Origin: Pseudoalteromonas luteoviolacea DSM 6061 | Lineage (GTDB): Bacteria; Pseudomonadota; Gammaproteobacteria; Enterobacterales; Alteromonadaceae | Direction: 5' to 3' | Length of the DNA stretch: 32,038 bases | Assembly: GCF_001625655.1 (NCBI RefSeq) | Contig: NZ_AUYB01000035.1 | Span: 1-32,038, forward strand | Shown here: one piece after another, positions 16,808 through 25,697 of the stretch | Position numbering within the stretch: the stretch's first letter is position 1 | Layout of the letters: each line of letters starts with the position of its first letter | Notes under the pieces: generated by a model | Told to the model about the DNA's origin: nothing | Seen by the model: only the letters and a program-made list of their open reading frames with translations | Database searches by the model: none | Made by a program: the position numbers and the translations under genes

Positions 16808-16889
16808 TAATGTTTTTAAAAAACTACTATTTTTAGTCATTAATAACCTAGGTACTATCTTCGCATATTAATTTTCAGCGGAGCAAAAA

Positions 16890-18062
16890 ATGAAAAAGTT
16901 AGGTTTTACTCTTAGTGCCGTGGCCCTTGCACTTGTTTTAAGTGGTTGTGGTCAATCAAATGCACAGCAAGGACAACAGCCGCCACCGCTTACGATTGAC
17001 GTTGCTAGCGTACAAATGGAACAAGTACAGTCTTGGCATACGTTTACTACACGCTTAGAGGCTCCTGAGCGCGTTGTTTTAAAACCTCGTGTATCTGGCC
17101 AAATCGAGAAAATGGCTTTTACCGAAGGTGAAAGAGTTAATCAAGGGCAACTTTTATTTAGCTTAGACCCTAGACCTTTTGAAGCGCAAATTGACACACT
17201 TAAAGCACAATTAGGCAGTGCTGAGGCCACCTTAGAGCAAGCGCAAGGCGAAGCGCAGCGTGCCAATAGGTTAGTTGCTAAAAAGGCCATTTCGACAGAA
17301 GAAGCGGAACAGCGCAATGCTACGCTTCGTAGTGCAATTGCCAACAAAAACGCAATTGAAGCACAACTGCAAAATGCTTTGCTTGATTTAGAATTCAGCC
17401 AAGTTTCAGCCCCAATCGCCGGCAAGATTTCTCGTGCAGCGGTAACCAAAGGTAACTATGTAAAAGGCGGCGATACGGAGCTGACGACAATTGTTTCAGA
17501 CGAAGAAATCTATGCCTATTTTGATGTAGACGAGCGAACTTGGAGTCGTCAATTTGCTGGTATCACTGCACAAGACGAAGTAACTGTGCAATTACAGCGC
17601 CTTGGCGAAACTCGCCAGATAGCTGGTAAGTTAGATTTCATCGATAACGAAATTAATCCAACAACCGGTACTTTGCGTGTGCGAGCAGTCTTTGACGCGC
17701 AGCAGCACAATCTAAAGCCTGGTGCCTTTGCTCGTATTTCTATTGGTGCGCAAGACCCGCAAATAATGGCAATTGTGCCAGAGCGTTCAATTGGTACAGA
17801 TCTAAAAAACCGCTTTGTATTGACGATTGATGAAAATAACGTTTTGCAGTACCGCTTAGTCGAACTTGGGGAGCGTTATGGGGCTTATCGTGCGATCAAG
17901 TCAGGTTTAGTACAAGGTGACCGCATTGCAGTGAATGGTCCCGCAAGAGTAGGCCCCGGTATGCCAATCACACCAAACTCTGTGAGCTTAGCGTTTGAGA
18001 ATACGCAATTTGTACTGAAACAATCAGAGTCTTCGCCTGTACTTTTAAGTGCTGCAAACTAA
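16890..18062 (+). CDS. RND efflux periplasmic adaptor lipoprotein (AcrA/MexE type)
   Basis: 390 aa. A lipoprotein signal ends in LSGC with Cys20, so the adaptor is tethered to the inner membrane. The order is typical: a lipoyl half (VLKPRVSGQIEKMAFTEGERV, about 60-80), an alpha-helical hairpin (about 100-165, rich in Ala, Gln and Glu), the second lipoyl half (QVSAPIAGKISRAAVTKGNY), then beta-barrel and membrane-proximal domains. It links the RND pump to the outer-membrane channel encoded by the next two genes. GGAG lies 9 bp before ATG. It is the first gene of the operon, divergent from the LysR gene, and is separated from the pump gene by only 9 bp. Confidence 0.95.
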   Translation: MKKLGFTLSAVALALVLSGCGQSNAQQGQQPPPLTIDVASVQMEQVQSWHTFTTRLEAPERVVLKPRVSGQIEKMAFTEGERVNQGQLLFSLDPRPFEAQIDTLKAQLGSAEATLEQAQGEAQRANRLVAKKAISTEEAEQRNATLRSAIANKNAIEAQLQNALLDLEFSQVSAPIAGKISRAAVTKGNYVKGGDTELTTIVSDEEIYAYFDVDERTWSRQFAGITAQDEVTVQLQRLGETRQIAGKLDFIDNEINPTTGTLRVRAVFDAQQHNLKPGAFARISIGAQDPQIMAIVPERSIGTDLKNRFVLTIDENNVLQYRLVELGERYGAYRAIKSGLVQGDRIAVNGPARVGPGMPITPNSVSLAFENTQFVLKQSESSPVLLSAAN

Positions 18063-18071
18063 GAGAATGTT

Positions 18072-21000
18072 ATGAAATTTTCCCATTTTTTTATTAATAG
18101 GCCGATATTCGCGGCTATGCTGTCGATGATTTTTATCATCACAGGCGCTATTTCACTGTTTCAGCTACCAATCAGCGAATACCCAGAAGTTGTGCCGCCA
18201 ACGGTAGTTGTTAATGCAACTTACCCCGGCGCCAACCCAAAAGTCATCGCGCAAACAGTGGCAACGCCACTTGAGCAAGAACTAAATGGCTTGGAAAACA
18301 TGTTGTATCATGGCTCGCAAGCAACGAGTGATGGACGACTAACGCTGACCGTTACGTTTGCACTAGGTACTGATCTAGACCAAGCTCAGGTACAGGTTCA
18401 AAACCGCGTGAATAATGCCTTACCACGTTTGCCACAAGAAGTGCAGCGCCTAGGGGTTACTGCGCAAAAATCCTCACCGAACTTAGCACTTGTTGTCCAT
18501 TTGGTTTCACCTAACGGTGAACAAGACACTGCTTATATGGCGAACTATGCCGATCTATACATTAAAGATGAACTTAAGCGTTTACCAGGGGTTGGTGATC
18601 TACAGCTATTTGGCGGTGCCAAATACTCAATGCGTGTATGGCTTGACCCTGATGCTCTGGCTGCACGTAACCTGACAGCTTCAGATGTGGTAAACGCGTT
18701 GCGTACTCAAAACCAACAAGTTGCAGCGGGCTCATTAGGGGCACAGCCTACACCAGAAGAAAATCAGTTCCAGATCTTACTCAATGTAAAAGGGCGTTTA
18801 GAGAGCATTGAAGAGTTCGAAAAAGTCATCATTAAGGTGGGTGACAATGGCGCTTTGACTCGTTTAAAAGACATTGCGCGTGTTGAACTTGGTCAAGAAA
18901 ACTATGCGCTTCGTGCGATGTTAGATAATCAACCAGCATTGGCAATGCCTGTTTTCCAACGTCCGGGCACTAACGCCATTGAACTTTCTGACGATGTACG
19001 TGGAACGATGCAGCGCCTTGAAAAGAGCTTTCCGGCGGGAATGACCTATGAAATTGCCTATGACCCAACGGTCTTTGTGCGCGGTTCAATTGATGCTGTA
19101 ATAAAAACACTGTTAGAAGCTATTCTGCTTGTTGTTGTCGTGGTGGTTGTATTCTTACAAACATGGCGTGCTTCTATTATTCCTTTGATTGCGGTGCCAG
19201 TTTCTCTAGTTGGTACGTTTGCTGTGATGCAATTGTTGGGTGTATCTATCAATACCTTATCGCTATTTGGCTTAGTTTTAGCAATTGGCATTGTGGTTGA
19301 TGACGCAATTGTTGTGGTAGAAAATGTTGAGCGTAATATTGCCGATGGTCACAGCCCATATGAGGCGACTAAAATCGCCATGACCGAAGTAACAGGACCA
19401 ATCATAGCTATAGCATTTGTGCTTTGCGCTGTGTTTATTCCAACAGCATTTATTACAGGTTTATCAGGCCAATTTTATAAGCAATTCGCTTTAACCATTA
19501 CAATTTCGACTTTGATCTCGGCATTTAACTCGTTGACGTTATCTCCTGCACTTTCTGCTATTTTGCTGAAGTCGCATGATGCGCCAAAAGATAGACTGAC
19601 AAGAGTACTAGATAAATTGTTTGGTGCTTGGTTGTTTAAACCATTCAATCGTATGTTTGACAAAGGTGCTAAAGGGTATGAAGCGCTTGTTAAAAAGCTA
19701 ATCCGTATGAGTGCTGTTGTGGGGGTTGTTTATTTAGGCCTTGTTGGCTCAACCATTGGGTTGTTTAATTCAGTACCGGGTGGTTTTATTCCACAGCAAG
19801 ATAAGCAGTATTTAGTCGCTGTTGCTCAGCTTCCTGATGCGGCAAGTCTCGACAGAACTGAAGAAGTGATCCGTCAGATGCAAGAGATTGCACTTGAAGT
19901 TCCAGGTGTTGCGAACACTGTGGCGTTCCCAGGATTGTCGGTAAATGGTTTCACAAACAGTACGAATAGCGGCATTGTATTTACGCCACTGGATGATTTT
20001 GCTTTGCGAAATGATCCAAGTTTGTCGGCACAGGCCATTGCTATGCAGTTAAACATGCGATTTGCAGCCATTGATGAAGCGTTTGTTGCTGTATTTCCAC
20101 CGCCGCCAATCCTAGGCCTAGGAACAACTGGTGGGTTTAAATTGCAAATTCAAGATCGTGCTAACCAAGGGTTTGAAGCTTTGTTCTCAGCGCTACAAGC
20201 AACAATTGGTGCCGCGCAACAAGACCCAGCATTAACTGGTATTTACTCGAGCTTTAGAGTGCAAGTACCGCAAATGGACATCAATATTGACCGTGAGCAG
20301 GCGCTAATTCAGGGGATACCTCTGCAGGAAGTATTTGATGCGCTTCAGGTTTATTTAGGCTCTGTATATGTTAATGATTTCAACTTGTTTGGCAGAACAT
20401 ACCAAGTTAAAGCGCAAGCTGACGCTGAGTTTAGAGCCAAAAAAGACCAAATAAATAACCTCAAAGTACGTAATGCAGCTGGAAATATGGTTCCACTTGG
20501 TTCAGTTGTAACAGTTGAGGCAACCACGGGTCCTGATCGTGTAATGCATTACAACGGTTATGTAACTGCAGAGTTAAACGGTAGTCCCGCTCCAGGTTAC
20601 AGCTCAGACCAAGCACAGCAGGCAATTGAGAAAGTACTCGCTAAAACATTACCGGAAGGCATGGCGTTTGAATGGACAGAAGTTACCTATCAACAGATCC
20701 TTGCTGGAAACACGATGGTATATGTATTCCCTCTGGTAGTTGTGTTGGTGTTTATGGTACTTGCAGCACAGTATGAAAGTATGCGATTACCACTGGCGAT
20801 TATTTTAATTGTTCCTATGACAATATTCTCAGCTTTAGCTGGTGTTTATATACTCGGTGGAGACAATAATATCTTTACGCAAATTGCATTGATTGTATTG
20901 GTAGCACTGGCCTCTAAAAACGCAATTTTAATGGTAGAGTTTGCAAGAGATAAGCATGTTCAAGGTGCAACCCACCTCGAAGCCATCATCGAAGCTTGTC

Positions 21001-21200
21001 GTTTAAGATTGCGTCCAATTCTCATGACATCTATTGCTTTTACTGCGGGTGTTGTACCGCTAGTGTTAGCATCAGGTGCCGGTGCTGAAATGCGTCAAGC
21101 AATGGGCAATGCAGTGTTCTTTGGCATGATTGGTGTGACCGTGTTCGGCCTGCTGTTTACACCTGTTTTCTATCGCCTTGTTACACCAAAGGAGCAATAA
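18072..21200 (+). CDS. RND multidrug efflux pump, inner-membrane transporter (HAE1 family)
   Basis: 1042 aa, the expected length for AcrB/MexF-type pumps. Twelve transmembrane helices are suggested, with two large periplasmic loops. Proton-relay residues are present: Asp410 and Asp411 in IGIVVDDAIVVVENVERN, and Lys949 in ALASKNAILMVEFARD. The start FSHFFINRPIFAAMLSM is typical of HAE1 pumps. The trimer would use proton import to expel hydrophobic compounds through the channel encoded next. The substrate cannot be told from sequence. The stop codon is followed after one base by the start of the channel gene. Confidence 0.96.
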   Translation: MKFSHFFINRPIFAAMLSMIFIITGAISLFQLPISEYPEVVPPTVVVNATYPGANPKVIAQTVATPLEQELNGLENMLYHGSQATSDGRLTLTVTFALGTDLDQAQVQVQNRVNNALPRLPQEVQRLGVTAQKSSPNLALVVHLVSPNGEQDTAYMANYADLYIKDELKRLPGVGDLQLFGGAKYSMRVWLDPDALAARNLTASDVVNALRTQNQQVAAGSLGAQPTPEENQFQILLNVKGRLESIEEFEKVIIKVGDNGALTRLKDIARVELGQENYALRAMLDNQPALAMPVFQRPGTNAIELSDDVRGTMQRLEKSFPAGMTYEIAYDPTVFVRGSIDAVIKTLLEAILLVVVVVVVFLQTWRASIIPLIAVPVSLVGTFAVMQLLGVSINTLSLFGLVLAIGIVVDDAIVVVENVERNIADGHSPYEATKIAMTEVTGPIIAIAFVLCAVFIPTAFITGLSGQFYKQFALTITISTLISAFNSLTLSPALSAILLKSHDAPKDRLTRVLDKLFGAWLFKPFNRMFDKGAKGYEALVKKLIRMSAVVGVVYLGLVGSTIGLFNSVPGGFIPQQDKQYLVAVAQLPDAASLDRTEEVIRQMQEIALEVPGVANTVAFPGLSVNGFTNSTNSGIVFTPLDDFALRNDPSLSAQAIAMQLNMRFAAIDEAFVAVFPPPPILGLGTTGGFKLQIQDRANQGFEALFSALQATIGAAQQDPALTGIYSSFRVQVPQMDINIDREQALIQGIPLQEVFDALQVYLGSVYVNDFNLFGRTYQVKAQADAEFRAKKDQINNLKVRNAAGNMVPLGSVVTVEATTGPDRVMHYNGYVTAELNGSPAPGYSSDQAQQAIEKVLAKTLPEGMAFEWTEVTYQQILAGNTMVYVFPLVVVLVFMVLAAQYESMRLPLAIILIVPMTIFSALAGVYILGGDNNIFTQIALIVLVALASKNAILMVEFARDKHVQGATHLEAIIEACRLRLRPILMTSIAFTAGVVPLVLASGAGAEMRQAMGNAVFFGMIGVTVFGLLFTPVFYRLVTPKEQ

Positions 21201-21201
21201 G

Positions 21202-22620
21202 ATGCAACTTGTTAAAATCTCAATATTAAGTTTGGCAATGGCGAGTGTTATTGGGTGTACTAGTACATCGTATAAACAAGAAGTTGCACTAAATCAAAGC
21301 TCTTTCAATAACCAGATCATTAACATGGCTAGGTTAAACTCCGTGGCTGAGAATGACGAAACTCAGTGGTGGCAGCAACTAGAAGATGTTGTCCTTAATG
21401 ACTTGGTTAAAGAGGTTTTATTGGAAAACCAAGAATTAAAGGCTTCAGCGGCGCGGTTGCGCGCCGCTGCGGCTGGGTTATCAAATGCGCAAAGAGCGCA
21501 ATTGCCTCAAGGCAGCTTGAGCGTCAGTGCTCAGCGCTCAAACTCACCGAGTTTACTCTCTCCTCAGAGCAATATTCAGGAGTCAGTAACAGCGGGTGGT
21601 GAATTGAGTTGGCAAGTTGACTTGTCAGGTCGCATTTCGAAACTGGCTAATGCAGCAGCTGCTGCAGCTGAATCCAGTCATGGGCAATATCAGGAATTGG
21701 CTGGTGAGCTGGTTACTACGACGATACAAAACTATTTAAACTGGCAAGCGCTTCAACAGATGCATCAACTTACTGTAGAGCAATTAATAGCGTTGGAAGA
21801 GTCGATTAAAATTATAGAAGTGCGTGTCGCAGAAGGTGTAGCGACAGAGCTTGAGCTCAATCGCACTAAATCTCAGTACTTTGAACACAAACAAAGATTG
21901 CCTGAAATCGCCACTGAGCTTGCCCTTGTAGAGCAAACTATTGCGATGTTAGTAAACAAACAAGTTGATGCACTGCAACTGACGGCTCTAAACAAGCAGC
22001 AATTTCAGCAGCTAACGATTTCGGTTAGTGTGCAGTCTGCGTCTGACGCCTTGATGAAAAGGGGGGACGTTAAAAGCGCGATGGCGCGTTTAAAGCAGCA
22101 GAGTTACTTATCACAAAGTGCCGAGCGTGCTTTATATCCTGATATTAGCTTTTCAGCATTTGCTGGTGTGCTGAATCCAACAAGTGCCAGTTTCAACGAC
22201 ACTCAATCGAATTGGCAAGTAACGCCTAGTTTAAACTGGTCTTTGTTTAGTTATCCACAGTTGCTTGCTCAGTTAGATAGGCAAGAAGCCATTGCACAAG
22301 CAAATTATTATGAGTTCCGTCAGACGCTAAACAGTGTGTTGGCCAAGACTGAATATTCACTGCGTGTGTTAACACAAACGAAGTTACAACTTAATTATGT
22401 GGATGCTCAAGTGGATACCGCAAATAAGGCGTATGGACAAGCCATGGCGGGTTATCAAGAAGGTCAGTTGGGCTATCTTGAGTTGTTGGATGCGCGCCAA
22501 GATGTTTTAATAGCCCAACAATCACAAATGGCCATTCGATATAGGTTATTGAGTGCTTCCGTAGATGTTTATGGAGAGCTAAATGGTCAATGGTCTCAGG
22601 CGCTTATTGCGAGTATTTAG
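21202..22620 (+). CDS. Outer-membrane efflux lipoprotein (OprM/NodT family)
   Basis: 472 aa from ATG 21202, one base after the pump stop, with GGAG upstream; a TTG at 21178 in the same frame is not needed. A lipobox (VIGC, Cys19) predicts outer-membrane lipid anchoring. The rest follows the TolC-like pattern of two homologous halves with long Ala/Gln-rich coiled coils: WWQQLEDVVLNDLVKEVL near residue 55, AGGELSWQVDLSGR near 130, and TPSLNWSLFSYPQL near 345. It completes the tripartite pump. A perfect hairpin covers its stop codon at 22607-22629. Confidence 0.94.
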   Translation: MQLVKISILSLAMASVIGCTSTSYKQEVALNQSSFNNQIINMARLNSVAENDETQWWQQLEDVVLNDLVKEVLLENQELKASAARLRAAAAGLSNAQRAQLPQGSLSVSAQRSNSPSLLSPQSNIQESVTAGGELSWQVDLSGRISKLANAAAAAAESSHGQYQELAGELVTTTIQNYLNWQALQQMHQLTVEQLIALEESIKIIEVRVAEGVATELELNRTKSQYFEHKQRLPEIATELALVEQTIAMLVNKQVDALQLTALNKQQFQQLTISVSVQSASDALMKRGDVKSAMARLKQQSYLSQSAERALYPDISFSAFAGVLNPTSASFNDTQSNWQVTPSLNWSLFSYPQLLAQLDRQEAIAQANYYEFRQTLNSVLAKTEYSLRVLTQTKLQLNYVDAQVDTANKAYGQAMAGYQEGQLGYLELLDARQDVLIAQQSQMAIRYRLLSASVDVYGELNGQWSQALIASI

Positions 22621-22629
22621 TACTCGCAA
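22607..22629 (+). promoter_or_regulatory. Hairpin spanning the efflux-channel stop codon
   Basis: Perfect 9-bp arms TTGCGAGTA (22607-22615) and TACTCGCAA (22621-22629) around a TTTAG loop that contains the TAG stop. There is no T-tract. It is a possible processing or decoupling element before the oxidoreductase gene. Confidence 0.6.
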
Positions 22630-22659
22630 CCAAGGCCAATTGCGGAGAAACGTGTAATT

Positions 22660-23667
22660 ATGTCTATCGAAAAAGCGAATATGAACGCAATAGAGTTACG
22701 AAAACCAGGCGCAGAGTTTGATTTGGTTATGGCACAACATACGATGCCGGAGCCAAACAACAATGAGTTACTGGTGGCTATTGAGTACGTAGCTTTAAAT
22801 CATTTAGATGCACGAATGGCCAGAGATGGTTTTAGCCAATGGGAATATCCTCATATTCTTGGTCTCGATGCAGTTGGTACTGTTATGAAAGCGGGCAAAG
22901 GCGTTTTTCCAAAAGCAGGCACTCGGGTACTTTTTAATGCTAACTTAGCGCAAAAAGGGATGCTTAAAGAATTTGCTGTAGTGCCAAACCATGCCGTATG
23001 CGAATTACCCTCAGAGATCGCGCCTGAAGTGGCGGTAATTTTGCCAAACGCAGGTATGGCGGCCTTATTGGCAATTGAAAAGCTAAAATTAGAGGTGGGC
23101 GACTCGCTTGCTATTAATAGTGCGCAGGGAGCAGTGGCACACTTTGCCATTCAATATGCTAAGCAAAAAGGCGCACAGGTCTTTGCTTTTGCACAAAAAC
23201 AGCATCACAAGAGATTACTTAAACTCGGCGCGGATTTTGCCTTTGATTGTGAATCAGACAATGTGTGCGATCAGGTTAAACGTGAAATCGGTGCCGGTGG
23301 CTTTGACTGCATGCTAAACACGCCAGGTGGAGAATCATTTATCGAAGATTTGAAGCACTTAAGGTTTTGCGGTCGTATGGCTTGTTTGAATGGTTTTGGT
23401 CATATCCCAGAAGATTTATTGTTTGAGAAAGCGCCTAATATCGGCGTAGTTTCAATTGGCGGAGCGTGGCTTGCAAATAACCTGTGTGCTCAGCAACATT
23501 TAAGTTTTATGGGGCAAAAACTGTTGTCGGATGTGACGTCTGGACAGATTAAAGTTCCAGATATCGAGTTGATTGAGTTTGATGCCGAAAATGTCAAAAA
23601 CGCATTAGCCTCCTTGCTAACAAGCGCTAGGCAAAAGCGACCAGTCATTAAAATTGAGCATGACTAA
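22660..23667 (+). CDS. MDR-superfamily zinc-type alcohol dehydrogenase / quinone oxidoreductase-like protein
   Basis: 335 aa. A GroES-like N-terminal domain (about 10-130, with YVALNHLDARMARDGF and HILGLDAVGTV) is followed by a Rossmann NAD(P)-binding domain (about 145-270), where the nucleotide loop reads SAQGAVAHFAIQYAKQKGA. A structural zinc-binding Cys cluster is not seen, so it fits the zinc-free, quinone-reductase side of the family. It lies 39 bp after the efflux-channel gene and before a strong terminator, so it is likely the last gene of the LysR-linked operon. The arrangement recalls mexS beside mexT and mexEF-oprN in Pseudomonas, where an oxidoreductase lowers an inducing stress metabolite. 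That parallel is an inference. Confidence 0.85.
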   Translation: MSIEKANMNAIELRKPGAEFDLVMAQHTMPEPNNNELLVAIEYVALNHLDARMARDGFSQWEYPHILGLDAVGTVMKAGKGVFPKAGTRVLFNANLAQKGMLKEFAVVPNHAVCELPSEIAPEVAVILPNAGMAALLAIEKLKLEVGDSLAINSAQGAVAHFAIQYAKQKGAQVFAFAQKQHHKRLLKLGADFAFDCESDNVCDQVKREIGAGGFDCMLNTPGGESFIEDLKHLRFCGRMACLNGFGHIPEDLLFEKAPNIGVVSIGGAWLANNLCAQQHLSFMGQKLLSDVTSGQIKVPDIELIEFDAENVKNALASLLTSARQKRPVIKIEHD

Positions 23668-23676
23668 CCGATAAAT

Positions 23677-23704
23677 AAAAGGCCGCATTACGATGTGGCT
23701 TTTT
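23677..23704 (+). terminator. Rho-independent terminator of the RND operon
   Basis: A 12-bp stem with G-U pairs, AAAAGGCCGCAT (23677-23688) with ATGTGGCTTTTT (23693-23704), with a TACG loop and a T-rich 3' arm. It starts 9 bp after the last gene. Confidence 0.8.
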
Positions 23705-24000
23705 ATTTGGCGCTAACCGCTTTGGTACTTATAAAAAACCGATTGCGTTTGGTGTTGTGTGTTGAGATTAGCAATCTGAATTGCGGCTACCATGATTGCA
23801 TTTCGCATGTGGGCTAGAGAGTCCGTTTACTAGCCTGTACAGGCTTTATTGTTAAGAGACTTATGTGTTGCTGCACCACAATCCTTTAAACTGATTGATC
23901 CTGTGTTGATTCAAGGTCTTTATAGCATCATCTAAGTTGCAGTGTGGTGTTGTGGTGCGCTTCAGGATGTTTAGCTTCTTGTCTATTACCCGTGCTTTGG
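23705..24000. other. Non-coding gap with a long-range inverted repeat
   Basis: No gene is seen. GCACCACAA (23873-23881) and TTGTGGTGC (23950-23958) are perfect inverted copies 68 bp apart. They may be ends of a decayed element or a folded RNA. Nothing else stands out. Confidence 0.4.
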
Positions 24001-24474
24001 TTAGTCGCTACCTCTAGTTAATTGCAATTGTAGACCTTTACCAAAAATTATTGAGAAAATGCAGATAGCAAGGGCAAGGAAAAAGAGCATAACTTGTCTT
24101 TTTTCCATATTCCATCTTATATCATCGGTGTCTTCGTATGAGACAACGAGAATGTTATTTTCTTTTAATGTCCAAAGTTCGCTTACATTGTTAGTTTGGG
24201 CTATTTGGGCCTCAATGCTAGAGCCAACTGACAGTCTAGAGAGCAGAGACTTATCAAAAGACATGAGATTCCGAGTTATCCCACCTTTGTTGATTTGCAA
24301 AACAATGTAGTGGTCATTGGCTTCGTCCATATCATCGTCGACAGCTTCAGTAATGGATATGAGCTCGCCGGTGACTGTTTCTAACATCCATTCATCGGGA
24401 GATTCATATTTGACTTCACCCCACACAAAAGTAAAGAATAAAACAACGATGATTAACTCAAGTATTTTTTTCAT
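24001..24474 (-). CDS. Membrane protein of unknown function with N- and C-terminal helices
   Basis: 157 aa from ATG 24474 (MKKILELIIVVLFFTFVWGE). An in-frame TTG 7 codons upstream is less likely because AGAGAAG lies just before the ATG. The N-terminal hydrophobic stretch is a signal peptide or anchor. The middle, about residues 20-125, is hydrophilic and predicted to be extracytoplasmic (a conserved-looking ETVTGELISITEAVDDDMDE). A second hydrophobic helix is near 133-150 (VMLFFLALAICIFSIIFGKG), followed by a short tail. I do not recognise a family. The gene stands alone. Confidence 0.65.
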   Translation of the reverse strand: MKKILELIIVVLFFTFVWGEVKYESPDEWMLETVTGELISITEAVDDDMDEANDHYIVLQINKGGITRNLMSFDKSLLSRLSVGSSIEAQIAQTNNVSELWTLKENNILVVSYEDTDDIRWNMEKRQVMLFFLALAICIFSIIFGKGLQLQLTRGSD

Positions 24475-24938
24475 AACTTCTCTTAGCCCACGCAAATCAA
24501 TAAATTACACAATACTAAAACTTTGAAGCCTACTGGCTGATTTATATGCGGGCCTGACATGAACACTCGCCATATGTATTTCGACATTAAACGTGAAAGT
24601 ACTGTTTACAAACGGTAAGTTAGATTAGTTTACATACCCTATAAAGACAGAATTGTATCATATCATTCCATTGTTGCTATTTCAGATGTATATGAGCTGT
24701 TTTTGGGCTGTTTACGTATGGCTGACAAACTATTGGTGATTACAAATTTGACTTTAGTGAACACGCTACTTCAGTTTCGAGAATAATAGGTACTGATAGG
24801 TTACAAGCTTATCATTTTGCTAAAAGATCGCTTTTGTAATGGTGGGCGGTAACAGTGTACCGTGCATGAGAGTATTTAATAAAGGGGCAAAGGCAGCCCC
24901 GATAATGTGCAATGGAAAGTAATAAAAAGAGCTACAAA
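24475..24938. other. Non-coding region between two minus-strand genes
   Basis: About 460 bp with no convincing ORF. It contains the probable terminator of the PagL gene at 24884-24900 and presumably the promoter of the gene ending at 24001. I see no RNA gene. Confidence 0.5.
24884..24900 (-). terminator. Probable terminator of the PagL-type gene
   Basis: GGGGC (24884-24888) pairs with GCCCC (24896-24900). Read on the minus strand, the stem is followed by TTTATTAAAT. It is short but GC-pure and lies 38 bp after the gene end. Confidence 0.5.
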
Positions 24939-25460
24939 TCAAAACCTTGATGAATAAGACAGCGACAAAAAGTCTAGGCCCGGGTTTGGACTTTTAAAAC
25001 CTGCATTCGAGTAATGAATGTACCGCAAAGCGACATTTGCTTTTCCCAACTCATATACTAAGCCTAGCCTATCTTCAAACTGATAATGGGTGCTTACATT
25101 TTTTCCTGCAAATTGAGTGTCTTCAAGTAACGCGACACCTATTCCAAATTCAATGTGTACTGGTTTATTGCGAATGGATGCGACAGGGTATCTAAATACA
25201 GGAGACATGGACAAAACCAAATTTTGGTCATATTCACCACTGTCACCAAAGTGCCAAAAGTTTATGCTGGATTCAAAGTACATATTAAAACCGTGCCAAT
25301 CGTCTGGTATTAGATCAGGCGGATGGTATTCATAAGCGAGTTTGATGCCTCTCACGTCTCCTTCACCATGAATGTAGTGTATGCCATAACCATGGAAATT
25401 GGATGCATGCGCGAAACTGGCAATAAGAGTTAGTAGAGTAAAGGCAATAAGCTTTTTCAT
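24939..25460 (-). CDS. PagL-type lipid A 3-O-deacylase (acyloxyacyl hydrolase)
   Basis: 173 aa. Signal peptide about 1-19 (MKKLIAFTLLTLIASFAHA), then an eight-stranded outer-membrane beta-barrel-like protein ending in a C-terminal Phe, as expected for barrel insertion. The PagL active-site motif is present as RYIHYSNAGFKSPNPGLD: His149 and Ser151 correspond to His126 and Ser128 of the Pseudomonas enzyme. The acidic member, Glu140 there, falls on Asp163 here. The enzyme would remove the 3-O acyl chain of lipid A in the outer membrane and so alter LPS recognition. It is divergent from the MlaC-like gene across a 237-bp region with repeated boxes, so two envelope-lipid genes share one control region. 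Confidence 0.85.
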   Translation of the reverse strand: MKKLIAFTLLTLIASFAHASNFHGYGIHYIHGEGDVRGIKLAYEYHPPDLIPDDWHGFNMYFESSINFWHFGDSGEYDQNLVLSMSPVFRYPVASIRNKPVHIEFGIGVALLEDTQFAGKNVSTHYQFEDRLGLVYELGKANVALRYIHYSNAGFKSPNPGLDFLSLSYSSRF

Positions 25461-25534
25461 AATTTACCGAAGTCAGTAGCATTTACGGTATTTTCTCGCG
25501 AATTGTTGTGGATATATGCAGTTAAAATATCAAT

Positions 25535-25631
25535 ATATTGGTGCTAATTTGGCACTTAACGAGTAAGTTTTTGATTTATATGTTTAAATAATATTGGTGC
25601 TAATTTGGAATCAATAAGTTTCCTATTGGTG
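25535..25631. promoter_or_regulatory. Three repeated TATTGGTG boxes between the pagL-like and mlaC-like genes
   Basis: ATATTGGTGCTAATTTGG occurs exactly at 25535-25552 and 25591-25608 (56 bp apart), and a third partial box, TATTGGTG, lies at 25624-25631. The first box extends to a near palindrome, GTGCTA-ATT-TGGCAC (25541-25555). Repeated, regularly placed boxes suggest a multimeric activator or repressor. Confidence 0.5.
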
Positions 25632-25697
25632 TCTTTTTGTATTCCAATTACCTTGTAAAATGAGAGCTCTATAAACAAAGCTACTTGGAAGATCAGT

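Noticed and set aside
21178..21201. TTG start of the efflux channel gene inside the pump gene
   Set aside because: ATG 21202 has GGAG upstream and starts a proper lipoprotein signal.
25550..25565. Sigma-54 promoter (TGGCAC ... TTGC)
   Set aside because: TGGCAC is present but the -12 element is missing at the required distance.
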